This document shows positions 14,469-21,549 of a stretch of DNA of 21,934 bases, piece after piece. The notes beneath the pieces are model-generated. The model had not been told where the DNA came from and searched no databases. It saw only the letters and a list, made by a program, of their open reading frames with translations. The DNA is from a virus, in the IMG/VR virus record IMGVR_UViG_3300036818_000025, positions 1 through 21,934 of that record. One strand, given 5' to 3'. The translations under genes were made by a program, and so were the position numbers. Position 1 is the stretch's first letter; every line of letters begins with the position of its first letter.

Positions 14469-14722
14469 CCGTGCAGCTGCTCGAATGGCTGATCGACGCA
14501 CTCGGCTTGGTGTCCGGGTGGCTGCTCACGAGCCGAAGCCGCGCCGGCTGGTGGTTCGCGCTCGCCGCGCAAGCCGTGTGGCTGGTGGTCGCGGTCGCGA
14601 CGGGCCAGTGGGCATTTGTGGCGGCGAGCGTGGTGTACGGCGGTATCGCCGTGCGCGGCTTGCTCAGTTGGGGCCGTCACGTGGGCTGCCCGGACCTGAC
14701 TATCCAGGAAGGACAGACCTGA
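14465..14722 (+). CDS. small membrane protein in the neck/tail operon
   Basis: 85 aa, ATG 14465 in an ATGA junction. Hydrophobic segments: about 5-21 ('LLEWLIDALGLVSGWLL'), about 29-46 ('WWFALAAQAVWLVVAVAT') and about 49-65 ('WAFVAASVVYGGIAVRG'), so two or three membrane passes with a short basic loop 'TSRSRAGW' between the first two. The C-terminus is soluble. There is no signal peptidase site. Role unknown; holin-like or exclusion functions would be guesses, since no endolysin lies beside it. Confidence 0.65.
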   Translation: MTVQLLEWLIDALGLVSGWLLTSRSRAGWWFALAAQAVWLVVAVATGQWAFVAASVVYGGIAVRGLLSWGRHVGCPDLTIQEGQT

Positions 14723-15069
14723 TGACGCTTCCGACCCCGCTGGAGCAGGCCGAGGCCGGCTACACGGGCTACGCCGAGGCGACCGGCGGCAAGACGTTCG
14801 ACGGCCGCGACATGCCGGCGTGGCAGGACCTTCCCGAGCACACCGTCCAGGCGTGGACCACTGCGGCCGGCGCGATCCGCTCGGAACTGCCGGAGGTCCG
14901 AGTCCTGCGGCTCCAGCCGGGCGACGAGCTCGTCCTGGCCGTCGACCACGCGCTGGACGACTCCGAGGCCGAGGACATGAACGAGCTGCTCCACGCGCTG
15001 TTCCCGGATCACCGCACCCGCGTGGTCTCCGGCGGCGAACTGACCGTGGTTCGAAAGGACGGTGAGTGA
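14722..15069 (+). CDS. hypothetical tail-region protein (115 aa)
   Basis: ATG 14722 (TGATG overlap), GGACAG upstream. N-terminal part 'AEAGYTGYAEATGGKTFDGR' followed by 'MPAWQDLPEHTVQAWTTAAG' is a pattern found in several small phage proteins; the C-terminal half 'VLRLQPGDELVLAVDHALDD' to 'VVSGGELTVV' looks like an alpha/beta unit with a helix (about 78-92) between strands. The function is unknown. Location just before the tube genes suggests expression with the tail module. Confidence 0.65.
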   Translation: MTLPTPLEQAEAGYTGYAEATGGKTFDGRDMPAWQDLPEHTVQAWTTAAGAIRSELPEVRVLRLQPGDELVLAVDHALDDSEAEDMNELLHALFPDHRTRVVSGGELTVVRKDGE

Positions 15070-16022
15070 TGACCAAGCAGTCCGGCCTTGGCGATAACTG
15101 CTACGTCGGCGGCTATAACCTGTCCGGCGACATCGGCCAGATCAAGACCATCGGGTCGCCGATGAAACCGATCGACACGACCGGGATCGACAAGTCCGGG
15201 CACGAACGCATCCCTGGGCTGCGGGACGGCATGTTCGAGTTCATCGCGTTCTACAACCCATCCAGCAACCAGGAACACCCGGTGCTGTCCGTGTTGCCGA
15301 CGATCGACGTGTCGGTGTACTACGCGCGCGGCACCACCCTGGGTGCGCCGGCCGCGTGCATGATCGGCAAGCAGATCGACTACAAGCCGTCGCGCGGCAG
15401 CGACGGCAGCTTCACGTTCGACGTCCAGTTCCAGGCCAACGGGTACGGCCTGGAATGGGGAACCCAGCTGACGGCCGGCATCCGGACGGACACGGCGGCA
15501 ACGAACGGCGCGAGCGTCGACGGCGGCAACGGCTTCGCCACCCCTGCGGTGGCCGCCACGACGATTCCGGTGACCAACACGTCGCCACTCCCGGCGACGG
15601 TGGTCATCAGCGCAGGCACGCTCACCAACGTCTCCGTCAACGGCGTCACGGCCGGCACTGGCGACGGCACCTACACCGTCCCGGCCGGCGGCACGATCAC
15701 CCTCACCTACTCGGTGGCGCCGACGTGGACATGGGCACTACAGACCTCGAACGGTTGGCAGGCGTATCTGCAGTTGTTCGGGTTCACCGGCACGGACGCG
15801 ACGGTGACGTTGCAGGACTCGGCGGACAACTCGTCGTGGACGAACATCGCCTCTGGCGCGTTCGCCCAGATCACCGCCGGCCGACAGACGCAGCGGCTCG
15901 CAGTCGGGAGCACCGCAGCCGTGCGCCGATACGTGCGGGCAATCACGAGCACCTCGGCCGGCTTCAGCAACCTCGCTTTCGCCGTGATGCTCAACAAAAA
16001 CCAGGTAGCGACCGGCTTCTGA
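15069..16022 (+). CDS. tail tube-like protein with C-terminal beta-sandwich extension
   Basis: 317 aa. Start ATG 15069; a GTG three nt earlier is equally in frame. Residues 1-140 are related to the second tube protein (16519-16923): both begin 'KQSGLG', share 'TGIDK..HER' (38-47 here), a following 'F.NP', a 'TLG' strand and a 'DY...R...G...F/W.V...ANG/ADG' ending. After about 165 comes a short Thr/Val-rich domain, then about 228-317 a discoidin-like unit ('GWQAYLQLFGFTGTDATVTL', 'VRRYVRAITSTSAGFS') common on phage tail surfaces. It may be the major tail protein with a decorative domain or a minor tube component. Confidence 0.7.
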   Translation: MTKQSGLGDNCYVGGYNLSGDIGQIKTIGSPMKPIDTTGIDKSGHERIPGLRDGMFEFIAFYNPSSNQEHPVLSVLPTIDVSVYYARGTTLGAPAACMIGKQIDYKPSRGSDGSFTFDVQFQANGYGLEWGTQLTAGIRTDTAATNGASVDGGNGFATPAVAATTIPVTNTSPLPATVVISAGTLTNVSVNGVTAGTGDGTYTVPAGGTITLTYSVAPTWTWALQTSNGWQAYLQLFGFTGTDATVTLQDSADNSSWTNIASGAFAQITAGRQTQRLAVGSTAAVRRYVRAITSTSAGFSNLAFAVMLNKNQVATGF

Positions 16023-16036
16023 TCGAGAGGACCACC

Positions 16037-16513
16037 GTGAACGAGCCATATCACTTGCCCTCGGCCGGGCCGGCCGAGGAGTACCAGACCTACCAGGTGA
16101 AGGCACCGAAGACGACGCACTGGCGCCGCGCAACGTGCGAGGAAGTCGACTGCCCGAACTTCCTGCACGGTTTCATGGTGCTGTGTGACGAGTCCAGTGA
16201 GGACGGACAGCGCCGCGCAGCCTATATCCGGCAGGACAAGAGCCGCGAATGCCGGGAACAACGCGGTTTCGACCACCCGGACCACCAGATCCCACCGTCG
16301 GTGACCGTGTTCATCTACACCCCCGGCCAAACCTGCTTCGCCGCCGGCGAGCACCGCGTACCCAACGGGCGCCAAGAGCTGTACCTCGTCCGTGGCGGCG
16401 ACTGGCGCGGCAACCCCCGGCAGATGTTGCGTCGGCACTCCGGTGCGCAGGCGTGGCTCGACGACTTCGGCGAGCACCAGGAAAAGATCGCCGACCTGCT
16501 ACAGAAAGGCTGA
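16037..16513 (+). CDS. hypothetical tail-module protein (158 aa)
   Basis: GTG 16037 with GAGAGGA upstream. Contains 'TTHWRRATCEEVDCPNFLHG', later 'SRECREQRGF', 'FIYTPGQTCFAAGEHRVP', 'ELYLVRGGDWRGNP' and 'WLDDFGEHQEKIADLLQ'. I recognise this arrangement as an unnamed family common in actinophage tail regions. Conserved C39, C44, C53 and C76 with His residues might form a metal site or disulfides. It lies between two related tube genes, so a role in tail assembly or as a minor tail component is plausible but unproven. Confidence 0.68.
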   Translation: MNEPYHLPSAGPAEEYQTYQVKAPKTTHWRRATCEEVDCPNFLHGFMVLCDESSEDGQRRAAYIRQDKSRECREQRGFDHPDHQIPPSVTVFIYTPGQTCFAAGEHRVPNGRQELYLVRGGDWRGNPRQMLRRHSGAQAWLDDFGEHQEKIADLLQKG

Positions 16514-16518
16514 CAGAG

Positions 16519-16923
16519 ATGGCAAAGCAAAGCGGGCTCGGCTGGACCACGATGTCGGTGGCCACCTCCGGCGGTACCCCCACTGACATCCGCAACGACT
16601 GCACGCAGCTCGACTTCAGCACGCCGAAGGCTGTCCAGGACATCACCGGTATTGACAAGTTCGCGCACGAGCGCCTGCTGCTGCTCGTGGACTTCACCCT
16701 GAACTTGCAGGGCGTGTTCAACCCGGCCGTGTCGCACACCGTGTTTTCCGACATCTCCTCGACGTCGGTGAACCGGGCGACGTCGATCGTGGTTGGCGGG
16801 AAAACCCTCGGCCCGGTCAACGCCGTCTACACCGACTACCCGCTGACCCGCGCCGCCGGCGGTGACCTCACCTGGAAGGTGACCGGGAACTTGGCGGACG
16901 GCGCAGTACCTACTTGGAGCTGA
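16519..16923 (+). CDS. major tail (tube) protein
   Basis: 134 aa, ATG 16519 with AAAGG about 10 nt upstream. The chain 'AKQSGLGWTTMSVATSGGTP' and 'DIRNDCTQLDFSTPKAVQDI' then 'TGIDKFAHERLLLLVDFTLN' and 'DYPLTRAAGGDLTWKVTGNL' matches tube proteins encoded just upstream of the tail assembly chaperones in many actinophages. It forms the stacked hexameric rings of the tail tube. It lies directly before the chaperone pair, the usual position. It lacks the C-terminal extension of its paralogue at 15069-16022, with which it shares several motifs in the same order. Confidence 0.78.
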   Translation: MAKQSGLGWTTMSVATSGGTPTDIRNDCTQLDFSTPKAVQDITGIDKFAHERLLLLVDFTLNLQGVFNPAVSHTVFSDISSTSVNRATSIVVGGKTLGPVNAVYTDYPLTRAAGGDLTWKVTGNLADGAVPTWS

Positions 16924-16925
16924 CC

Positions 16926-17354
16926 ATGGACCGGTTTGTGGTGCCTCGCACCATCTATAAGCTCCGCTTCACCGACGACCAGTACGCGGGCCTCGTCGTG
17001 CGTGCGCGCCGCATGGACCTCGGCACGGTGCTGCGCGGTGGCACGGACACCTCGTGGACCGCGAATGAATCGCTGACCCCGGCCGAGCGCGTCGAGCGAC
17101 TGGACAGCCTGCACCGGACGTTCGTCGAGCACCTGGTGGACTGGAACCTCACCGAGGAGGACGGCAGTCCGGTACCCGGCACGTTCGACGGACTGCGCTC
17201 GCTGGAAGGCGAGTTTGTGTCCGCCCTGATCGGAGCGTGGCTGTACACGCCAACTTCGGTGGACGTCCCTTTGGACAAGCCCTCCAGCGATGGCGATCCG
17301 TCCCTGGAGGCGTCGATGACAACGGTGACCCTGTCACCAAGCCTCGCGAGCTGA
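16926..17354 (+). CDS. tail assembly chaperone, short (G-like) form
   Basis: 142 aa, ATG 16926 with GGAG eight nt upstream; a TTG at 16914 in the same frame is within the previous gene. Small acidic/basic mixed protein: 'RTIYKLRFTDDQYAGLVVRA' at the start, 'PAERVERLDSLHRTFVEHLV' in the middle, and 'GEFVSALIGAWLYTPTSVDV' before the frameshift site. The last ~26 residues after the site are low complexity, as expected for the non-shifted end. Such proteins coat the tape measure while the tube polymerises and are absent from the virion. Confidence 0.75.
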   Translation: MDRFVVPRTIYKLRFTDDQYAGLVVRARRMDLGTVLRGGTDTSWTANESLTPAERVERLDSLHRTFVEHLVDWNLTEEDGSPVPGTFDGLRSLEGEFVSALIGAWLYTPTSVDVPLDKPSSDGDPSLEASMTTVTLSPSLAS

Positions 17355-17482
17355 TCGAAGCGGAACAGGTCATTGGCCTGTGTGACCGGTTCCGTTGTCT
17401 ACCAAGCCAATTGTTCGCCGAGGACGCGCAACTGCTGCGTTGGCTGGCGATCGTGAACTACGGGAAGGACGGTGACGACTAG
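16926..17482 (+). CDS. tail assembly chaperone, -1 frameshift (G-T-like) fusion
   Basis: Predicted 185 aa: residues 1-116 from frame 16926-17273, then re-reading base 17273 to continue in the -1 frame to TAG 17480-17482. The added 69 residues include 'GQALQRWRSVPGGVDDNGDP', 'KPRELIEAEQVIGLCDRFRC' and 'FAEDAQLLRWLAIVNYG', a plausible T domain. The downstream frame has no independent start with a good ribosome binding site near the boundary; its first possible GTG (17237) is inside the upstream gene. A minority of ribosomes shifting gives the long form, whose ratio to the short form matters in lambda-type systems. Confidence 0.78.
17267..17310 (+). promoter_or_regulatory. programmed -1 ribosomal frameshift signal
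   Basis: Slippery heptamer C CCT TTG (17267-17273) is in phase with the upstream frame (GTC-CCT-TTG) and fits X-XXY-YYZ. After a 7-nt spacer, CCTCCAG (17281-17287) pairs perfectly with CTGGAGG (17304-17310) across a 16-nt loop. Slippery site, spacer and stem match the arrangement known for phage tail chaperone genes. Confidence 0.82.
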
Positions 17483-20400
17483 TGGGCAACGAAATCGAAC
17501 TGGTCGTCACCGCCAGCGACGCAACCAAACCCACCCAGGATGCGTTGAAGGCCAGCTACAACGAGTGGGCGAAGTCATTCCAGCCGATCGGCCTCACCGC
17601 GACGAACCCGATCAACGACGCGTTCATGGCCCAGGTGAGGGCGTCGATCAAGGAACTGTCCAGCCAGGAACTGCTGATCCCGGTCGAGCCGGACACCGAG
17701 GCGTTCCGGGAACAGTTGCAGGCGCAGGTACAGGAGATCGCGTCCGTCACGAAGGCCGACATCCCGCTGGAGCCGGCGAATGCCGACGCGTTCCGGGCGG
17801 AGGTGCTGGAGCAGGTCGAGGCGATTTCCGCGCAGGCCCGCGTGGTCGTCGAGGTCGACACCGACGAGGCATCGCTGGCGGAGGCGCGCGCGGCGATCCT
17901 CTCGGCCGCCGATGCGTCGCAAGCCGAGGTGCAGGCGCAGCAAGACCTCAACGACGCGCTCGCGAAGAACAACGCCGACGACATCGCGAAGGCCGAGGAG
18001 GACCTGGCAGCCGCGCAGAAAACCTCGGCCGACACCGCCGAGGCACAGGCTGCGGCGATGGACGTGGCGGCCGAAGCCGAGGCGGCGGCGAGTGTCGCCG
18101 CCGAAGCCGCATCGACCTCATTCCGCGGCATGGGCGCGGCGATGGGCCCTGTATATCTCCTCATCAACGCCGTCCAGATGGCGATGTTCGCGTTCGGTGG
18201 GAGCTCCAGCTCTGTCGCCGCGGGCGTTCAGGACATGTCGCAGCAGCTGATCGCGCTCGGCAGGGACGGATCGAGCGCGGCGAGTTCCCTGTCTGGCAAC
18301 AGTGGCCTGGCGGGCATCAACACTCAGCTGGATACCATCGGGTCGAGCTCGGCGGCGTTTTCGCAGGCATTTTCCGGCTCGCTGCAAATGGCGAAGGGTT
18401 ATGTCGAGAATCTGACCAGTGCGCAGTCGGCGCTCGGCGCTCAAAGTGTTGTCGTCGGCCAGGAAATGGTCAGCGGCAGCAGTGGAGGAAAGGCCGCCGG
18501 CGAGTCGCTCACCGAAACGTACAAGACGACCACGCAGACGATCGCCCAGCTGACCCAGCAGGTCAATGACCACAAGATCGCGGAAAGCAGCCTCCCGCAA
18601 GCCGTCCAGGACAACATCACCAAGTACAACGCCTACAACGACGTCATCAACCAGGCGACGAAGGCGTACAACGACGAACAAGCCTCGCTGCTCGTCATCA
18701 CACAGGATCTCGCCCAGCAGGGGATTGTGCTGTCGTCCGCGCAGCAGGGATGGAACTCGATCGGTCAGGCGGTCGCCGGCACCGTGTCGCAGTACAACAC
18801 CGCGACCGCGGGCGTGAAGGAGATCACCGACGCGACGGTCGCGGCAGCGGCGGCGAACATCTCCGCGACCACCCAGTTCCAGCAGCTCGACCAAGCCGTC
18901 ACCTCCTCGGCGAACTCGCTGGCGCAGGCCGAGCACGGGATTGTCTCCGCGCAGCAGGGTGTCGCGTCCGCACTGCAGGGCATCCAGTCCGCCCAAGACG
19001 GGGCGACGCAGGCTGAGCAGGCCTACCAGAACGCGCTCGGGCAGGAAACCGTCGCGCAGCAGGCTGTGGCGGCCGCTCGCAAGGCGGCGCAGCAGAACCT
19101 GATCGATCTCCAGTTGCAGGCCAACGATGCCGCAGCGGGGACGCTGAATGCCGGGGTGGGTCTGTTCGACGCGACGACGTCGGCAGCCGCATTGGGGGTG
19201 AACGCCTCCAACGCGCACTCGATCGCCGCCGGGCAGGTCACGGCCGGGAACGAAGCCCAGGTCAAGGCCGCTATCGCGCTGATCGAGGCCCAGAATCAGG
19301 TCGCGGACGCCCAGAATTCGAGTGCTCAGGCACAGAGCGGCCTGACCTCGGCGCAGCAGCTCGGGATCGACGGCAACGCTGGCGTGGTCTCGGCGAACCA
19401 GTCGCTGGTCAATTCCTCCCAGCAGGTGGTGTCCGCTCAGCACGGCGTCCAGACCGCCCAGGAGGCCGTCAACGCGGCCAGCTTGGCGTTGTCGAACGCC
19501 CAGTATGCGGTACAGCAGGCACAGCAAGCCGCCCGGCAGGCGTCGGAGGCGTACACCACGGCCCAGCAGGACGCGTCCCGGAATACCGATATCACCACGG
19601 CGGCCGGGAACCGCAACTACACGATGCTGGAGGGCCTGTACGAAAAGAACTACTCGGCCACTCAGTCGGTCCAGGACGCGACGGCCGCGACCGAGGCCGA
19701 GGGCGAGAAGATGGGGTTCACGGCCGGCCAGATCGACGGCGTCATCAGCGCGGTGACGCGCATCCCGCTGGTGACGAACTTCTCGATCGTCGGCACACCG
19801 TCGCTGAACCTGGCGACCTTGTTGCAGCAGGCGTCCGCCCAGGGCATCAGTCCGTATTCGCTCGGTCTGCCCGCCAGTCAGGTCGACTTGGCGCAAGGCG
19901 GCACCCACTACGCGCAGGGTGGCCCGATCGGCGGCGCTGGTGGCCCTACCGCCGACGATCAGCTGATCTGGGCGTCGTCCGGCGAACACATGTGGACCGC
20001 CGACGAAGTCCAGGCAGCCGGCGGCCACCAGGCCGTCGCGGCGCTGCGACGCTCAGCGAAGGGCTATGCGAGCGGTGGGCCGGTCACCCCACAGCAGGCG
20101 ATGGGCGTGAACCTGCGACTGGCCGGATGGGACGCGTTCCTGCAATCCGTCTCGTATGGGCTGCAGGGAATGGGTGCGAAGACACCGAACCTGCCGACAG
20201 GGACGCAGAAGGTCGACCTCGGCTCGTTCGGTGTGCCGACGGTCGGTATCACGGGCGGCGTGTCGGGCAGCCGGGCGCAGAACAAAGCGATCATGCAGCA
20301 GGTGTTCGCGTCGATGTTCGGCTGGACCGGGCAGCAGTGGGCGGACGCCGTCACGCTGGAGATGATGGAGGCCGGGTTCAACAACACCGCCCAGAACCCG

Positions 20401-20826
20401 ACGTCGACGGCCTACGGCATGGGCCAGTTCCTGAACTCGACGTGGGCGGGCTACGGGATTCCGAAAACCTCCGACCCGACGTTGCAGTCCGAAGCGATGG
20501 GCCGCTACATCTCGGCCCGGTACGGCAGCCCGGCCGGCGCACTGTCGCATGAAGACGCCTACCACTGGTATGGGGCCGGCGGCCCCGCTGGCGGCGTGGT
20601 CGGTATCGGCGACGGCGGCCCCGAAGCGGTACGGCTGCCCAACGGTTCCACGGTGATGCCCGCCGCGAACACGGCCGCGTTGTCGCAGGGCGCGGACCAG
20701 ATCACCAAGATCGAGGTCATTTTCGGTGGCAACACTGATGGTGCTCTCGCAACCGCGTTCATGAAACTCGTGCGCGGCAACGAAATCCAGCTCAACGTCA
20801 ACGGGCAACGAGTCCGGGTCGGATAG
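17482..20826 (+). CDS. tape measure protein with lytic transglycosylase-like domain
   Basis: 1114 aa; GTG 17482 overlaps the chaperone stop (TAGTG) with GGAAGGA upstream. N-terminal 220 residues are helical and Ala/Glu-rich; a hydrophobic helix lies about 221-240 ('GPVYLLINAVQMAMFAFGG'). Residues about 470-700 are Gln/Ala-rich with recurring 'SAQ' units, a long coiled-coil segment. Around 811-840 and 1038-1062 are Gly-rich GGP stretches ('GDGGPEAVRLPNGSTVMPA'), typical of tape measures. Residues about 936-1034 ('LEMMEAGFNNTAQNPTSTAY', 'GMGQFLNSTW', 'YISARYGSPAGALSHEDAYH') are an SLT/lysozyme-like domain; E960 or E963 is the likely catalytic Glu. It sets tail length and probably opens peptidoglycan during entry. 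At about 0.15 nm per residue the tail would be near 165 nm. Confidence 0.9.
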   Translation: MGNEIELVVTASDATKPTQDALKASYNEWAKSFQPIGLTATNPINDAFMAQVRASIKELSSQELLIPVEPDTEAFREQLQAQVQEIASVTKADIPLEPANADAFRAEVLEQVEAISAQARVVVEVDTDEASLAEARAAILSAADASQAEVQAQQDLNDALAKNNADDIAKAEEDLAAAQKTSADTAEAQAAAMDVAAEAEAAASVAAEAASTSFRGMGAAMGPVYLLINAVQMAMFAFGGSSSSVAAGVQDMSQQLIALGRDGSSAASSLSGNSGLAGINTQLDTIGSSSAAFSQAFSGSLQMAKGYVENLTSAQSALGAQSVVVGQEMVSGSSGGKAAGESLTETYKTTTQTIAQLTQQVNDHKIAESSLPQAVQDNITKYNAYNDVINQATKAYNDEQASLLVITQDLAQQGIVLSSAQQGWNSIGQAVAGTVSQYNTATAGVKEITDATVAAAAANISATTQFQQLDQAVTSSANSLAQAEHGIVSAQQGVASALQGIQSAQDGATQAEQAYQNALGQETVAQQAVAAARKAAQQNLIDLQLQANDAAAGTLNAGVGLFDATTSAAALGVNASNAHSIAAGQVTAGNEAQVKAAIALIEAQNQVADAQNSSAQAQSGLTSAQQLGIDGNAGVVSANQSLVNSSQQVVSAQHGVQTAQEAVNAASLALSNAQYAVQQAQQAARQASEAYTTAQQDASRNTDITTAAGNRNYTMLEGLYEKNYSATQSVQDATAATEAEGEKMGFTAGQIDGVISAVTRIPLVTNFSIVGTPSLNLATLLQQASAQGISPYSLGLPASQVDLAQGGTHYAQGGPIGGAGGPTADDQLIWASSGEHMWTADEVQAAGGHQAVAALRRSAKGYASGGPVTPQQAMGVNLRLAGWDAFLQSVSYGLQGMGAKTPNLPTGTQKVDLGSFGVPTVGITGGVSGSRAQNKAIMQQVFASMFGWTGQQWADAVTLEMMEAGFNNTAQNPTSTAYGMGQFLNSTWAGYGIPKTSDPTLQSEAMGRYISARYGSPAGALSHEDAYHWYGAGGPAGGVVGIGDGGPEAVRLPNGSTVMPAANTAALSQGADQITKIEVIFGGNTDGALATAFMKLVRGNEIQLNVNGQRVRVG

Positions 20827-20834
20827 GAGACAAC

Positions 20835-21344
20835 GTGCACAGGTACAAGTGTTGGAACGCCCCCATGCCGACCACGGGCAACCTGGCCGGATCGTCGGGG
20901 ATCGCTGGCACCAAGACGTTGCTGCAACTCGCGACACCGACCAACAGGCAGCTGACCGTCATCTCGTGGGGGTACAGCATCCAGACGCTACCCACCACGG
21001 TGGGCGGCGGCATCATCGACCTGGTGTCGCAGAACGTGGCGGACACGGTGACCGCGCACATCGCGTCAGGTCTTCAGCCGCTCGACCCGAACTTGCCGGC
21101 GAGCCTGCTCCAGTTGGGGACCGCCCTGTCGGGATACAACGCCAGCGCGCAGGGCGCGGTGACCACGAGCCGCGCGCACGACTCGAACTTCGTCAACAGC
21201 GTCGCAGGCACGGACGAGCTGACCTACGAGTATCAATTCATGCCCGACGAGCGGCCCATCGTCGCTATCTCATCATTCTTGAAAATCCGCGCCACCGTAA
21301 TGGCAGGCTCCAGCATTATTTGCTGGGTTGTGTGGGATGAATAG
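20835..21344 (+). CDS. minor structural protein (169 aa)
   Basis: GTG 20835 with AGGAGA 6 nt upstream; an in-frame ATG at 20865 is possible but has no ribosome binding site. The chain is beta-rich ('RQLTVISWGYSIQTLPTTVG') with a hydrophobic C-terminus 'VMAGSSIICWVVWDE'. It starts 'MHRYKCWNAPMPTTGNLAGS'. Position right after the tape measure, where distal tail and tip genes begin, suggests a virion tail or surface protein. I recognise no named family. Base composition falls in the last ~110 nt. Confidence 0.65.
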   Translation: MHRYKCWNAPMPTTGNLAGSSGIAGTKTLLQLATPTNRQLTVISWGYSIQTLPTTVGGGIIDLVSQNVADTVTAHIASGLQPLDPNLPASLLQLGTALSGYNASAQGAVTTSRAHDSNFVNSVAGTDELTYEYQFMPDERPIVAISSFLKIRATVMAGSSIICWVVWDE

Positions 21345-21352
21345 GGAGAGAA

Positions 21353-21532
21353 ATGGCCACGGCAGAAACAGCTATTTGTACGGCGCTCGGCTACAGCATG
21401 GACGCGAGCAAGATTCTTGCTTGGACCAACAACGTCACCACTGGGCAGCTTGAGCTGATCTACGACGGTGCGCCCGGAGTTGATTCCGAGAACATCACCG
21501 TCGCCGTATTCAATGCGCATGCTTCTGAGTAG
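21353..21532 (+). CDS. small hypothetical protein (59 aa)
   Basis: ATG 21353 with GGGAGAG 3-4 nt upstream (rather close). Product: 'MATAETAICTALGYSMDASK', then 'LAWTNNVTTGQLELIYDGAP', ending 'VAVFNAHASE'. Visibly more A/T and less third-position G/C than its neighbours, as is the 3' end of the preceding gene. No family recognised; size, location and tone would fit a small virion component, but a recently acquired accessory gene is also possible. Confidence 0.6.
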   Translation: MATAETAICTALGYSMDASKILAWTNNVTTGQLELIYDGAPGVDSENITVAVFNAHASE

Positions 21533-21549
21533 ATAGAGGAGGATCGACG

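Noticed and set aside
18118-20028. 636-codon open frame on the minus strand opposite the tape measure
   Set aside because: Mirrors the third-position bias of the tape measure gene; Arg/Leu/Gly-rich with no recognisable domain.
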